NCBI GenBank assembly: GCA_013297875.1
Contig: JAAFIW010000004.1
Location: forward strand, 239,521-303,520
Source: Comamonadaceae bacterium
GTDB taxonomy: Bacteria; Pseudomonadota; Gammaproteobacteria; Burkholderiales; Burkholderiaceae_C
Direction of reading: 5' to 3'
Length of the DNA: 64,000 bases
Each line of letters starts with the position of its first letter. Within the stretch, counting starts at the first letter, position 1. Below the pieces are notes generated by a model. It was not told where the DNA came from. It ran no database searches and saw only the letters and a program-made list of their open reading frames with translations. Shown piece by piece: positions 8,921 to 16,796 of the stretch. A program made the position numbers and the translations under genes.

Positions 8921-8971
8921 CGCGGGAAAGTCCTCTTGGGAGACACCCGCAAATTGTCGTCCAAACGACAA
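8921..8971. promoter_or_regulatory. Dyad operator candidate, copy 2, with a second palindrome
   Basis: CGCGGGAAAGTCCTCTTGGG then CACCCGCAAATTGTC align with the site at 6417-6461. It runs into a perfect palindrome TTGTCGT-CCAA-ACGACAA (8954-8971). It lies 25-75 bases before the ligase start, a promoter/operator position for the uptake operon. Confidence 0.5.
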
Positions 8972-8995
8972 GATAACGTCAAAGTCCTTCCTACG

Positions 8996-10954
8996 ATGCT
9001 GACCATGCACACCACGTTTTCAAGCCTGTTACTGAACCACGCCGCGCAGCGCCCCCAGGCTCCCGCCATGCGTGAAAAGCAGTACGGCATCTGGCAGGCG
9101 CTGACCTGGGCAGACATGGCCACGCTGGTCGAGCGGGTGGCCTGCGGCCTGCACCAGGCGGGTCTTGCGCGCGGCGAACACATGGTGGTCATTGGTGCCA
9201 ACCGCCCGCGCATGTACGCCACCATGCTGGCCGCGCAGGCGCTGGGCGCGATTCCGATACCGCTGTACCAGGATGCCGTGGGTAGCGAGTGCGTCTTTCC
9301 GATCAACAACGCCGGCGTGCGTTTTGCGTTTGCCGAAGATCAGGAGCAGGTGGACAAGCTGCTGGACATTCGCAAGGAATGCCCGCAACTGGGCCATATC
9401 TTTTTTGACGATCCGCGCGGCCTGCGCAAATACAGCGAGCCGGGGCTGCAAAGCATGGATGCGCTGGTGGAATCGGGGGCGGCGTTTGCGGCCAAAAACA
9501 CCGGTTTCTTCGCAACTGAGGCGGCCAAGGTCAAGGCCGACGACGTGGCCGCGATGTTTTTCACCTCGGGCACCACCGGCCAGCCCAAAGGCGTGGTGCA
9601 CACCCACAACAGCCTGCTGGACCGCGCCCGCGCCGGTGCCGAATTCGACAAACTGACCGCCCAGGAAGAGGTGCTGGCCTACATGCCGGTGGCCTGGATT
9701 GGGCAGAACATCTTCAGCTATGCCCAGTGGCTAGCCTGCGGCTATGTGGTCAATTGCCCGGAATCCGCCGCCACGGTGACCATCGACTTGAAAGAAGTGG
9801 GGCCGACTTATTACTTTGCACCGCCCCGGGTGTTTGAGGCCTTGCTGACCAGCGTGATGATCCGCATGGAAGACGCCGGCCTGATCAAGCGCAAGATGTT
9901 TCAGGCCTGCATGGCGGTAGCCAAGCGCGTGGGGCCTGGGTTGATGGACGGCGGCCCGGTGGGTTTGCTGGACCGCCTGAAATACGCCATCGGCAGCCTG
10001 CTGGTGTACGGCCCGCTGCGCAACAACCTGGGTTTCAGCCGCGTGCGGGTGGCCTACACCGCAGGCGAAGCCATCGGGCCAGATCTGTTCACGTTTTACC
10101 GCTCGATTGGCATCAACTTGAAGCAGCTGTACGGCTCCACTGAAACAGCTGTGTTTGTATGCCTGCAGCCCGACCACCAGGCCCGCGCCGACACCGTGGG
10201 CGTGCCGATTTCCGGTGTGCAGATCAAGGTGGCCGACAACGGTGAAATCCTGGTCAAGTCGCCCGGCCTGCTCAAGGAATACTACAAAAACCCCGGTGCA
10301 ACAGCCGAGGTGCTGACCGCCGAAGGCTGGTACCACACCAGCGATGCCGGCTTCATCGACGCGCAAGGCCACTTGAAGATCATTGACCGCGTGAAAGACG
10401 TGGGCCGCATCAAAGGCGGCGCGAATGACGGGGCGATGTTTGCCCCCAAGTATGTGGAGAACAAGCTGAAGTTTTTCCCGTACATCAAGGAAGCCGTGGC
10501 CTATGGCGACCAGCGCGACAAGGTGTGCGTGATGGTCAACATCGACTTTGACGCCGTGGGCAACTGGGCCGAGCGCCGCAACCTGTCTTACGCCGGCTAC
10601 ACCGACCTGGCCCAAAAGCCCGAGGTCTACCAACTCATTCAGGACTGCATGCAGCAAGTCAACGCCGACCTGGCCACCGACAAGCTGCTGGCCGGCAGCC
10701 AGGTCAGCCGCTTTTTGATCCTGCACAAAGAGCTGGACGCCGACGACGGCGAGCTGACCCGAACCAACAAGGTGCGCCGTGGCTTCATTGCTGACAAATA
10801 CCAGCCCCTGGTGGATGCGCTGTATGGCGCAGCCACCCAACAGTTCATTGAAACCGTGGTGAAGTTTGAAGACGGCCGCACCGGCAGCGTGAGCGCCACC
10901 TTGAAGATCATGGAGTGCAAGACGTTTGCGCCGGTGGCGAAGGTGGCGGCATGA
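8996..10954 (+). CDS. AMP-forming acyl-CoA synthetase
   Basis: 652 residues from ATG 8996; an alternative ATG lies at 9005, and the frame is open back to 8807 but that part is unlike the family. ANL-superfamily motifs: P-loop FFTSGTTGQPKGVVHTHNS near residue 190, YGSTE near 380, and SDAGFID / IDRVKDVGRIKGG in the C-terminal part. The length and motifs match long-chain FadD/AMP-ligase forms. It is the first gene of a transport operon and probably activates the imported carboxylate to its CoA thioester. A dyad operator lies just upstream. Substrate uncertain. Confidence 0.85.
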   Translation: MLTMHTTFSSLLLNHAAQRPQAPAMREKQYGIWQALTWADMATLVERVACGLHQAGLARGEHMVVIGANRPRMYATMLAAQALGAIPIPLYQDAVGSECVFPINNAGVRFAFAEDQEQVDKLLDIRKECPQLGHIFFDDPRGLRKYSEPGLQSMDALVESGAAFAAKNTGFFATEAAKVKADDVAAMFFTSGTTGQPKGVVHTHNSLLDRARAGAEFDKLTAQEEVLAYMPVAWIGQNIFSYAQWLACGYVVNCPESAATVTIDLKEVGPTYYFAPPRVFEALLTSVMIRMEDAGLIKRKMFQACMAVAKRVGPGLMDGGPVGLLDRLKYAIGSLLVYGPLRNNLGFSRVRVAYTAGEAIGPDLFTFYRSIGINLKQLYGSTETAVFVCLQPDHQARADTVGVPISGVQIKVADNGEILVKSPGLLKEYYKNPGATAEVLTAEGWYHTSDAGFIDAQGHLKIIDRVKDVGRIKGGANDGAMFAPKYVENKLKFFPYIKEAVAYGDQRDKVCVMVNIDFDAVGNWAERRNLSYAGYTDLAQKPEVYQLIQDCMQQVNADLATDKLLAGSQVSRFLILHKELDADDGELTRTNKVRRGFIADKYQPLVDALYGAATQQFIETVVKFEDGRTGSVSATLKIMECKTFAPVAKVAA

Positions 10955-10982
10955 ACTTCTTGAATACGTATGCAGGACGCAG

Positions 10983-11078
10983 AGGACGCGAAAGTTACGC
11001 GAAGGGCGCGAAAGAACATCCAAAAATTTCTGCTCTCCTTTCGCGTTCTTCGCGAAACTTTCGCGCCCTTCGCGTCCT
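10983..11078. repeat. Long imperfect inverted repeat (GACGCGAAAG type)
   Basis: Left arm AGGACGCGAAAGTTACGCG and right arm ending CTTTCGCGCCCTTCGCGTCC flank a short spacer in the ligase-ATPase gap. It resembles the larger inverted repeat at 22753-22871. It could attenuate read-through within the operon. Confidence 0.65.
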
Positions 11079-11096
11079 TGACCCCGCATCTGCAAC

Positions 11097-11879
11097 ATGA
11101 CCAAGAAAATCGGTGACGTCATTCTGGACGTGAAGAACATCTCGCTTCAGTTTGGCGGCGTCAAAGCGCTGCAAGACATCAGCTTTGATGTACGCGAGCA
11201 CGAGATTCGCGCCATCATCGGCCCCAACGGTGCCGGCAAAAGCTCCATGCTCAACTGCATCAACGGCGTGTACACGCCCCAGCAGGGCAGCATCACCTTT
11301 CGCGGCAAAACCTTCAGCCACATGAACAGCCGCGCGGTGGCTGAAATGGGCGTGGCGCGCACCTTTCAAAACCTGGCGCTGTTCAAAGGCATGAGCGTGC
11401 TGGACAACATCATGACCGGGCGCAACCTGAAGATCAAAAGCAACCTGTTTTTGCAGGCACTGCGCATTGGCCCCGCCGAGCGCGAGGAAACCCGGCACCG
11501 CGAGTACGTCGAACACATCGTTGATTTTTTGGAGATTCAGGCCTATCGCAAAACGCCGGTTGGCCAGTTGCCCTACGGCCTGCAAAAGCGCGTGGATCTG
11601 GGCCGGGCGCTGGCGATGGAGCCGCAGGTGCTGCTGCTGGACGAGCCCATGGCCGGCATGAACGTTGAAGAAAAACAGGACATGTGTCGCTTCGTGCTGG
11701 ACGTGAACGACGAGTTTGGCACCACGGTGGTCTTGATCGAACACGACATGAGCGTGGTGATGGATATCAGCGACCGCGTGGTGGTGCTGGACTACGGCAA
11801 AAAGATCGGCGACGGCACGCCCCAGGTGGTGCGCAACAACCCGGATGTGATCAGCGCTTATTTGGGAACGAGCCACTGA
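11097..11879 (+). CDS. Branched-chain amino acid-type ABC transporter ATP-binding protein (LivG-like)
   Basis: 260 residues. Walker A is GPNGAGKSS (about 42-50), signature-region LPYGLQKRVDLGRA (about 158), Walker B VLLLDEPMAGMN (about 178), and the switch His in IEHDMSVVMD. The extended GVARTFQN segment and the C-terminal SAYLG are typical of LivG. It is a cytoplasmic component of the importer encoded by the next genes. The neighbouring CoA ligases suggest that this importer takes up an aromatic or branched carboxylate rather than leucine. Confidence 0.9.
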   Translation: MTKKIGDVILDVKNISLQFGGVKALQDISFDVREHEIRAIIGPNGAGKSSMLNCINGVYTPQQGSITFRGKTFSHMNSRAVAEMGVARTFQNLALFKGMSVLDNIMTGRNLKIKSNLFLQALRIGPAEREETRHREYVEHIVDFLEIQAYRKTPVGQLPYGLQKRVDLGRALAMEPQVLLLDEPMAGMNVEEKQDMCRFVLDVNDEFGTTVVLIEHDMSVVMDISDRVVVLDYGKKIGDGTPQVVRNNPDVISAYLGTSH

Positions 11880-11913
11880 TGAATCAACACCACACACAAG
11901 CTGCGCTGTCTTT

Positions 11914-12022
11914 GCCCCCTCTCCCGCGTGCGGGAGAGGGCGGGGGTGAGGGCAGTTGCGCTGTACCGACGTTGGTATTGCGCAGCCCCCTCACCCCAAC
12001 CCTCTCCCCAAGGGGAGAGGGA
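11914..12022. repeat. Two CCTCTCCC-type palindromic repeats
   Basis: One hairpin-like unit at 11914-11953 (CCCTCTCCCGCGTGCGGGAG) and a second at 11985-12022 (CCTCTCCCCAAGGGGAGAGG) fill the gap between ATPase and permease genes. They may act as attenuators. Confidence 0.8.
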
Positions 12023-12075
12023 GCAAAACCGCACGCGCAAAGATGCGTAGAGCAAGTAATGGGGGGGCGCTTGTA

Positions 12076-13005
12076 ATGGGCTTTTTCCTGGAAACACTGC
12101 TCGGCGGCCTGATGGCCGGCATGCTTTATTCACTCGTCGCCCTGGGCTTCGTGTTGATCTTCAAAGCCTCCGGCGTCTTCAATTTTGCCCAGGGTGCGAT
12201 GGTACTGTTCGCCGCGCTGGCCATGGCGCGCTTCGCTGAGTGGATACCCAAACACGCCGGCATCGACAACAAAATCGTGGCCAATGTTCTGGCGTTTGTG
12301 ATTGCGGGTGCCATCATGTTTGTGCTGGCCTGGCTGATTGAGCGCCTGGTACTGCGCCACCTGGTCAACCAGGAGGGTGCCACCTTGCTGATGGCCACCT
12401 TGGGCATTGCCTACTTTCTGGATGGCATGGGCCAGACCTTGTTTGGTAGCGCCATCTACCAGATCAACATCGGCATGCCCAAAGAGCCGCTGATGGCCTT
12501 TCAGGGCACGTTTGACGGCGGCATTCTGATCAATAAGGAAGACTTGATTGCTGCCGCTATTGCCGCTTTGCTGGTGGCACTGCTGTCCTTGTTCTTCCAG
12601 AAAACCACCACGGGGCGTGCGCTGCGCGCCGTGGCCGACGACCACCAGGCGGCGCAATCGATTGGCATTCCGCTGAACCGCATCTGGGTCATCGTGTGGT
12701 TCGTCGCAGGCATTGTGGCGCTGGTGGCCGGCATGATTTGGGGCAGCAAACTGGGCGTGCAGTTTTCGCTGGCCACCGTGGCACTGCGGGCCTTGCCGGT
12801 GGTGATTTTGGGCGGGCTGACTTCGGTGCCTGGCGCGATCATCGGCGGTCTGATCATTGGCGTGGGCGAAAAACTCTCCGAGGTTTACCTGGGCCCGATG
12901 GTGGGCGGTGGCATTGAGATCTGGTTTGCTTATGTGTTGGCACTTGTGTTCTTGCTGTTTCGGCCGCAGGGATTGTTCGGCGAGAAAATCATTGACAGGG
13001 TCTAG
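12076..13005 (+). CDS. LivH-type ABC transporter permease
   Basis: 309 residues from ATG 12076 (MGFFLETLLGG); the frame is open upstream only through repeat sequence. About eight hydrophobic segments are visible, with the family motifs GMLYSLVALGFVLIFKASGVFNFAQGA near the N-terminus and GRALRAVADDHQAA in the cytoplasmic coupling loop. C-terminal GGLTSVPGAIIGGL and FRPQGLFGEK are typical of LivH. It forms the membrane channel with the following LivM-type gene. The start has only a G-rich upstream run, so expression may rely on read-through from the operon. Confidence 0.88.
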   Translation: MGFFLETLLGGLMAGMLYSLVALGFVLIFKASGVFNFAQGAMVLFAALAMARFAEWIPKHAGIDNKIVANVLAFVIAGAIMFVLAWLIERLVLRHLVNQEGATLLMATLGIAYFLDGMGQTLFGSAIYQINIGMPKEPLMAFQGTFDGGILINKEDLIAAAIAALLVALLSLFFQKTTTGRALRAVADDHQAAQSIGIPLNRIWVIVWFVAGIVALVAGMIWGSKLGVQFSLATVALRALPVVILGGLTSVPGAIIGGLIIGVGEKLSEVYLGPMVGGGIEIWFAYVLALVFLLFRPQGLFGEKIIDRV

Positions 13006-13012
13006 CGCGATG

Positions 13013-13160
13013 ACAAATGACTTTGCGCTTCGCGCTTCAATGACGCTGCTTCGCAGCATGACTGGCTCGCGCTCAGTCTTTGGTCATTTGTCATGCGCCC
13101 GCGCAGCGGCGCGTCATGCAGCGAAGCTGCGTCATCCAAGCGCGTAGCGCGAGGTCATTC
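13013..13160. repeat. ATGACAAATGAC-type mosaic of short palindromes
   Basis: ATGACAAATGAC at the left and GTCATTTGTCAT in the middle enclose small hairpins such as GCTGCTTCGCAGC, followed by further CGTCATGCAGCGAAGCTGCG units. Related blocks lie at 23871-23985, 42690-42805 and 43584-43682. Confidence 0.7.
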
Positions 13161-13163
13161 TTC

Positions 13164-14240
13164 ATGTTCTACAGAGAAAACGGTCAATTCAAAACCAGCT
13201 ACCGCGCTGACCAGCAGATTTTTGCGATTGCGCAAGACCGCTGGGCTATTGGCTTGCTGTTGCTGGTGGCGTTTGTGGGCGTACCGGCTCTGGCCAGCGA
13301 CTACATGTTCAAAGCCATTTTGGTGCCCTTTCTGATCCTGTCGCTGGCTGCGATTGGCGTGAATATTCTGGTGGGCTATTGCGGGCAGATCTCGCTCGGC
13401 TCTGGCGGCTTCATGGCGGTGGGGGCTTACGCGGCCTACAACGCTTTTGTGCGGATTGACGGCATTCCCCTGATTGCCGCGCTGCTGACTGGCGGCGTGT
13501 GCGCCGCGATGGTGGGCGTGCTGTTTGGCATACCCAGTTTGCGGGTGCGGGGCCTGTACCTGGCGGTGGCTACCTTGGCTGCGCAGTTTGTCTGCGACTG
13601 GGCGTTTTTGCGCATCAAGTGGTTCACCAACAACTCCACCTCGGGCTCGGTGTCGGTGGCCGAAATGAACATGTTTGGTTGGAGCATCACCTCGCCCATG
13701 GACAAGTACCTGTTTTGCCTGATTGTGGTGGCGGTGTTTGCCCTGCTAGCCAAAAACCTGGTGCGCGGTGCCATTGGCCGGGAGTGGATGGCCATTCGCG
13801 ATATGGACGTGGCGGCTGCGGTGGTGGGCATTCGGCCTATGTACGCCAAGCTCACCGCGTTTGCCGTGAGCAGCTTCATTGTGGGCGTGGCAGGGGCCAT
13901 GTGGGGTTTTGTGTACCTGGGTGCGTGGGAGCCCGCGGCCTTCTCGGTAGACCGCTCATTTCAACTGCTGTTCATGGTCATCATCGGCGGCATGGGCTCC
14001 ATCATGGGCAGCTTTTTTGGTGCGGCCTTCATCGTGATCCTGCCGATTTTTCTGAACCAGTTTTTACCGGTGCTGGGGCGACTGGTCGGCGTTGAAATTT
14101 CAACCGCCGGCATTGCGCACACCGAGATCATGATTTTTGGCGCGTTGATCGTGTGGTTTTTGATCGTGGAACCACATGGCCTGGCCAGGCTGTGGAGCCT
14201 GGGCAAGCAAAAGCTGCGCTTGTGGCCGTTTCCGCATTGA
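13164..14240 (+). CDS. LivM-type ABC transporter permease
   Basis: 358 residues from ATG 13164 (MFYRENGQFK). There are about nine membrane segments, with family motifs LVGYCGQISLGSGGFMAVGAYA, GLYLAVATLAAQF, and the coupling loop GREWMAIRDMDVAAAVVGI. The C-terminus FLIVEPHGLARLW is characteristic. It pairs with the preceding LivH-type permease in the inner membrane. Its 5' flank is a palindromic repeat block, leaving GAGG about nine bases before the start as the only ribosome-site candidate. Confidence 0.88.
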   Translation: MFYRENGQFKTSYRADQQIFAIAQDRWAIGLLLLVAFVGVPALASDYMFKAILVPFLILSLAAIGVNILVGYCGQISLGSGGFMAVGAYAAYNAFVRIDGIPLIAALLTGGVCAAMVGVLFGIPSLRVRGLYLAVATLAAQFVCDWAFLRIKWFTNNSTSGSVSVAEMNMFGWSITSPMDKYLFCLIVVAVFALLAKNLVRGAIGREWMAIRDMDVAAAVVGIRPMYAKLTAFAVSSFIVGVAGAMWGFVYLGAWEPAAFSVDRSFQLLFMVIIGGMGSIMGSFFGAAFIVILPIFLNQFLPVLGRLVGVEISTAGIAHTEIMIFGALIVWFLIVEPHGLARLWSLGKQKLRLWPFPH

Positions 14241-14281
14241 CGGTTTTTAGTGGTGTGTCATTTTTATATAGGAGACTTTGT

Positions 14282-15613
14282 ATGAAACTTCATCAGCTTG
14301 CAGCCTGCGCCCTGGTCGTCGCAGCCGGTCTGGGTTCCTTTACAACCGTTGCGATTGCACAGGAAAAAGTGCAGTTTTTTCCCAGCCTGACCGGCCGCAC
14401 CGGCCCGGTGGCACCCAACGCCACACCCTTTGCCAATGGCTATGCCGACTACATGAAGCTGGTCAATGTGCGCGGCGGCATCAACGGCGTCAAAACCCTG
14501 GTGGAAGAGTGCGAAACCGCTTACGCCACCGACCGCGGCGTGGAATGCTATGAGCGCCTGAAGGCCAAGCATGGTGGTGCCACCGTGTTCCAGCCACTGT
14601 CCACCGGCATTACCTTCGCACTGACTGAAAAAGTGGCTGCGGACAAGATTCCGCTGATCACGTCTGGCTATGGCCGCAGCGATTCGGCCGATGGCAATAT
14701 GTTCAAGTGGAACTTCCCGCTGATTGGCCACTACTGGGTGGCTGGTGACACCGTGTTGCAACACATGGCCAAAAAAGAAGGCGGCTGGGACAAGCTAAAA
14801 GGCAAGCGCATCGGCGTGGTCTACCACGACAGCCCGTTTGGCCGCGAGCTGCTGCCCATCTTGAATGAACGCGCCGCCATGCATGGCTTCACCCTGCTAC
14901 CGCTGCCTGTGGCGGCACCCGGCGTGGAGCAAAAGGCCACCTGGCTGCAAGTGCGCCAGCAACGGCCTGATTTCGTCATCATGCAAACCTGGGGCGTGAT
15001 GACCGGCACCGCCATCAAGGAAGCGGTGGCCACCGGTTACCCGCGCGAGAAAATGTTTGGCACCTGGTGGTCGGGCGCAGAGCCTGATTTGAAAGACGTG
15101 GGCGCAGCCGCCAAGGGCTACAGCGCGGTGATGATGCAGCACGGCGCGGAACCCGACGCGCCGGTGGTCAAGGAAATTCTGGCCAAGGTGCACGACAAAG
15201 GGCAGGGCACCGGCCCGAAAGACGAAGTGGGTGCTGTGCTGTACATGCGCGGCGTGGTGGGTGCCATGCTCGCGGTGGAAGGGGCACGCACCGCGCAAGA
15301 GCGCTTTGGCAAGGGCAAACCAGTGACCGGCGAGCAAGCACGCTGGGGCTATGAAAACCTGAACCTCACGCAAGCCAAGCTGGATGCGCTGGGCTTCAAG
15401 GGTGTGATGCGGCCCGTCTCCACCAGCTGCGCCGACCACATGGGCTCTGCCTGGGCCCGTGTGCACACCTGGGATGGTGCCAAGTTCACCTGGGCATCTG
15501 ATTGGTTGCAGGCCGATGACCAGATCATCCGCCCGCTGGTACGGGCATCGGCTGACAAGTACGGCACCGAGAAGAAGCTGGATCGCCGGGCTGCTGCGGA
15601 CTGTGGAAGCTAG
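14282..15613 (+). CDS. LIV-type periplasmic substrate-binding protein
   Basis: 443 residues from ATG 14282, with AGGAG nine bases upstream. It has a Sec signal peptide (MKLHQLAACALVVAAGLG to about residue 27, cleavage near IAQ-EK). The mature part is a type I periplasmic binding protein: FFPSLTGRTGPVAP, GINGVKTLVEECETAY, RIGVVYHDSPFGRE, and EAVATGYPREKMFGTWWSG. It delivers the ligand to the adjacent permeases. The family also binds amides, aromatic acids and other carboxylates, so ligand identity cannot be read from the sequence. Confidence 0.9.
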   Translation: MKLHQLAACALVVAAGLGSFTTVAIAQEKVQFFPSLTGRTGPVAPNATPFANGYADYMKLVNVRGGINGVKTLVEECETAYATDRGVECYERLKAKHGGATVFQPLSTGITFALTEKVAADKIPLITSGYGRSDSADGNMFKWNFPLIGHYWVAGDTVLQHMAKKEGGWDKLKGKRIGVVYHDSPFGRELLPILNERAAMHGFTLLPLPVAAPGVEQKATWLQVRQQRPDFVIMQTWGVMTGTAIKEAVATGYPREKMFGTWWSGAEPDLKDVGAAAKGYSAVMMQHGAEPDAPVVKEILAKVHDKGQGTGPKDEVGAVLYMRGVVGAMLAVEGARTAQERFGKGKPVTGEQARWGYENLNLTQAKLDALGFKGVMRPVSTSCADHMGSAWARVHTWDGAKFTWASDWLQADDQIIRPLVRASADKYGTEKKLDRRAAADCGS

Positions 15614-15729
15614 GCACACCCCCCGGCTTGCTCACTGCGTGTAGCCGCTTTCCCCCTTGCAGGGGGCAATACCGGTGGCCCGGCTAAGCCGGTTCCACGG
15701 TATTTCTGGAAGGAGCACGCGGTTCAGGC

Positions 15730-15787
15730 GCTACTTTTTTTGTAGCTGCTTGAGCAATGAATCTCTGGGCTAAAGCACTAAAACGCC
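15730..15787 (+). repeat. GCTTGAGCA dispersed element, copy 3
   Basis: GCTAC-T8-GTAGC forms a hairpin directly followed by TGCTTGAGCAATGAATC and TGGGCTAAAGCAC. It is located between the binding-protein and second ATPase genes. Confidence 0.85.
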
Positions 15788-15809
15788 TTAAATCACCTGA
15801 AAGAATGCC

Positions 15810-16646
15810 ATGAGTAGTCCTAACGCCCCTGCTGACCCGCGACCCATCGTCTTGAGCGTCAACGGCATTGAGGTGATTTACAACCATGTGATTCTGGTGC
15901 TCAAGGGCGTGAGCCTGCAGGTGCCTGAGCGGGGGATTGTGGCGATTTTGGGGGGGAATGGGGCGGGGAAGACGACCACCTTGCGTGCGGTGTCCAATCT
16001 GCTCAAAGGCGAGCGCGGTGCGGTGACCAAGGGCAGCATTGAGCTGCGGGGCGAGCGCATCGAAAACCTCACGCCGGCTGACCTGGTGCAGCGCGGCGTG
16101 GTGCAGGTGATGGAGGGGCGGCATTGTTTTGCGCACCTGACGATTGAAGAAAACCTGCTCACCGGTGCCTACACCCGCAAAAACAAGGCCGAAATTGCGG
16201 CCACGCTGGAGAAGGTCTACAACTATTTTCCGCGCCTGAAAACCCGCAAAACCTCGCAGGCGGCCTACACCTCGGGCGGCGAGCAGCAAATGTGCGCGAT
16301 TGGCCGCGCACTGATGGCCAACCCCACCATGGTGCTACTCGATGAGCCATCGATGGGCCTGGCACCACAGATCGTGGAAGAGGTGTTCGAGATCGTGAAA
16401 GACCTGAACGCCAAGGAAGGCGTGACCTTTTTGCTGGCCGAGCAGAACACCAATATGGCGCTGCGCTACGCCGACTATGGCTACATCATGGAAAGCGGCC
16501 GCGTGGTGATGGACGGCCCGGCCAAAGACCTGGCCACCAACGAAGACGTGAAAGAGTTCTACCTGGGCACCGGCGGTGGTGACGGGCAGAAAAAGAGCTT
16601 CAAAGACGTGAAAAGCTACAAGCGGCGCAAGCGCTGGTTGGCTTGA
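15810..16646 (+). CDS. LivF-type ABC transporter ATP-binding protein
   Basis: 278 residues. Walker A is GGNGAGKTTT (about 50), signature YTSGGEQQMCAIGRA (about 152), Walker B MVLLDEPSMGLAP (about 173), and AEQNTNMALRYAD. RGVVQVMEGRHCFAHLTIEENL is the typical LivF segment. The C-terminal tail (about 25 residues, Lys/Arg rich, KSYKRRKRWLA) is longer than in most LivF proteins. It is the second ATPase of the heterodimeric engine. A dispersed repeat separates it from the binding-protein gene. Confidence 0.9.
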   Translation: MSSPNAPADPRPIVLSVNGIEVIYNHVILVLKGVSLQVPERGIVAILGGNGAGKTTTLRAVSNLLKGERGAVTKGSIELRGERIENLTPADLVQRGVVQVMEGRHCFAHLTIEENLLTGAYTRKNKAEIAATLEKVYNYFPRLKTRKTSQAAYTSGGEQQMCAIGRALMANPTMVLLDEPSMGLAPQIVEEVFEIVKDLNAKEGVTFLLAEQNTNMALRYADYGYIMESGRVVMDGPAKDLATNEDVKEFYLGTGGGDGQKKSFKDVKSYKRRKRWLA

Positions 16647-16676
16647 ATTGCAGTCATTTGCGCGAAGGCGAGGTAC

Positions 16677-16775
16677 CGTCATTCCCGCGAAGGCGGGAAT
16701 CCAGCGGTGGTTCGATCAAGTGACTCGACAACTTGACATTGCACGCGCCTGGATTCCCGCCTGCGCGGGAATGAC
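16677..16775. repeat. CGTCATTCCCGCGAAGGCGGGAAT-type inverted repeat
   Basis: ATTCCCGCGAAGGCGGGAAT at the left and GATTCCCGCCTGCGCGGGAA at the right are both palindromes and mutually inverted, with about 45 bp between. This is a common proteobacterial intergenic repeat type, here within the operon. Confidence 0.8.
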
Positions 16776-16796
16776 AAATCTAAAGAGAGGGGTTTT

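Noticed and set aside
8807..8995. Longer N-terminus of the acyl-CoA synthetase
   Set aside because: This stretch contains the dyad operator and encodes residues unlike the family; ATG 8996 fits the family start.
11097..16646. True leucine/isoleucine/valine transporter
   Set aside because: The component families match, but the flanking CoA ligases point to a carboxylic acid substrate; liv gene names were therefore not assigned.
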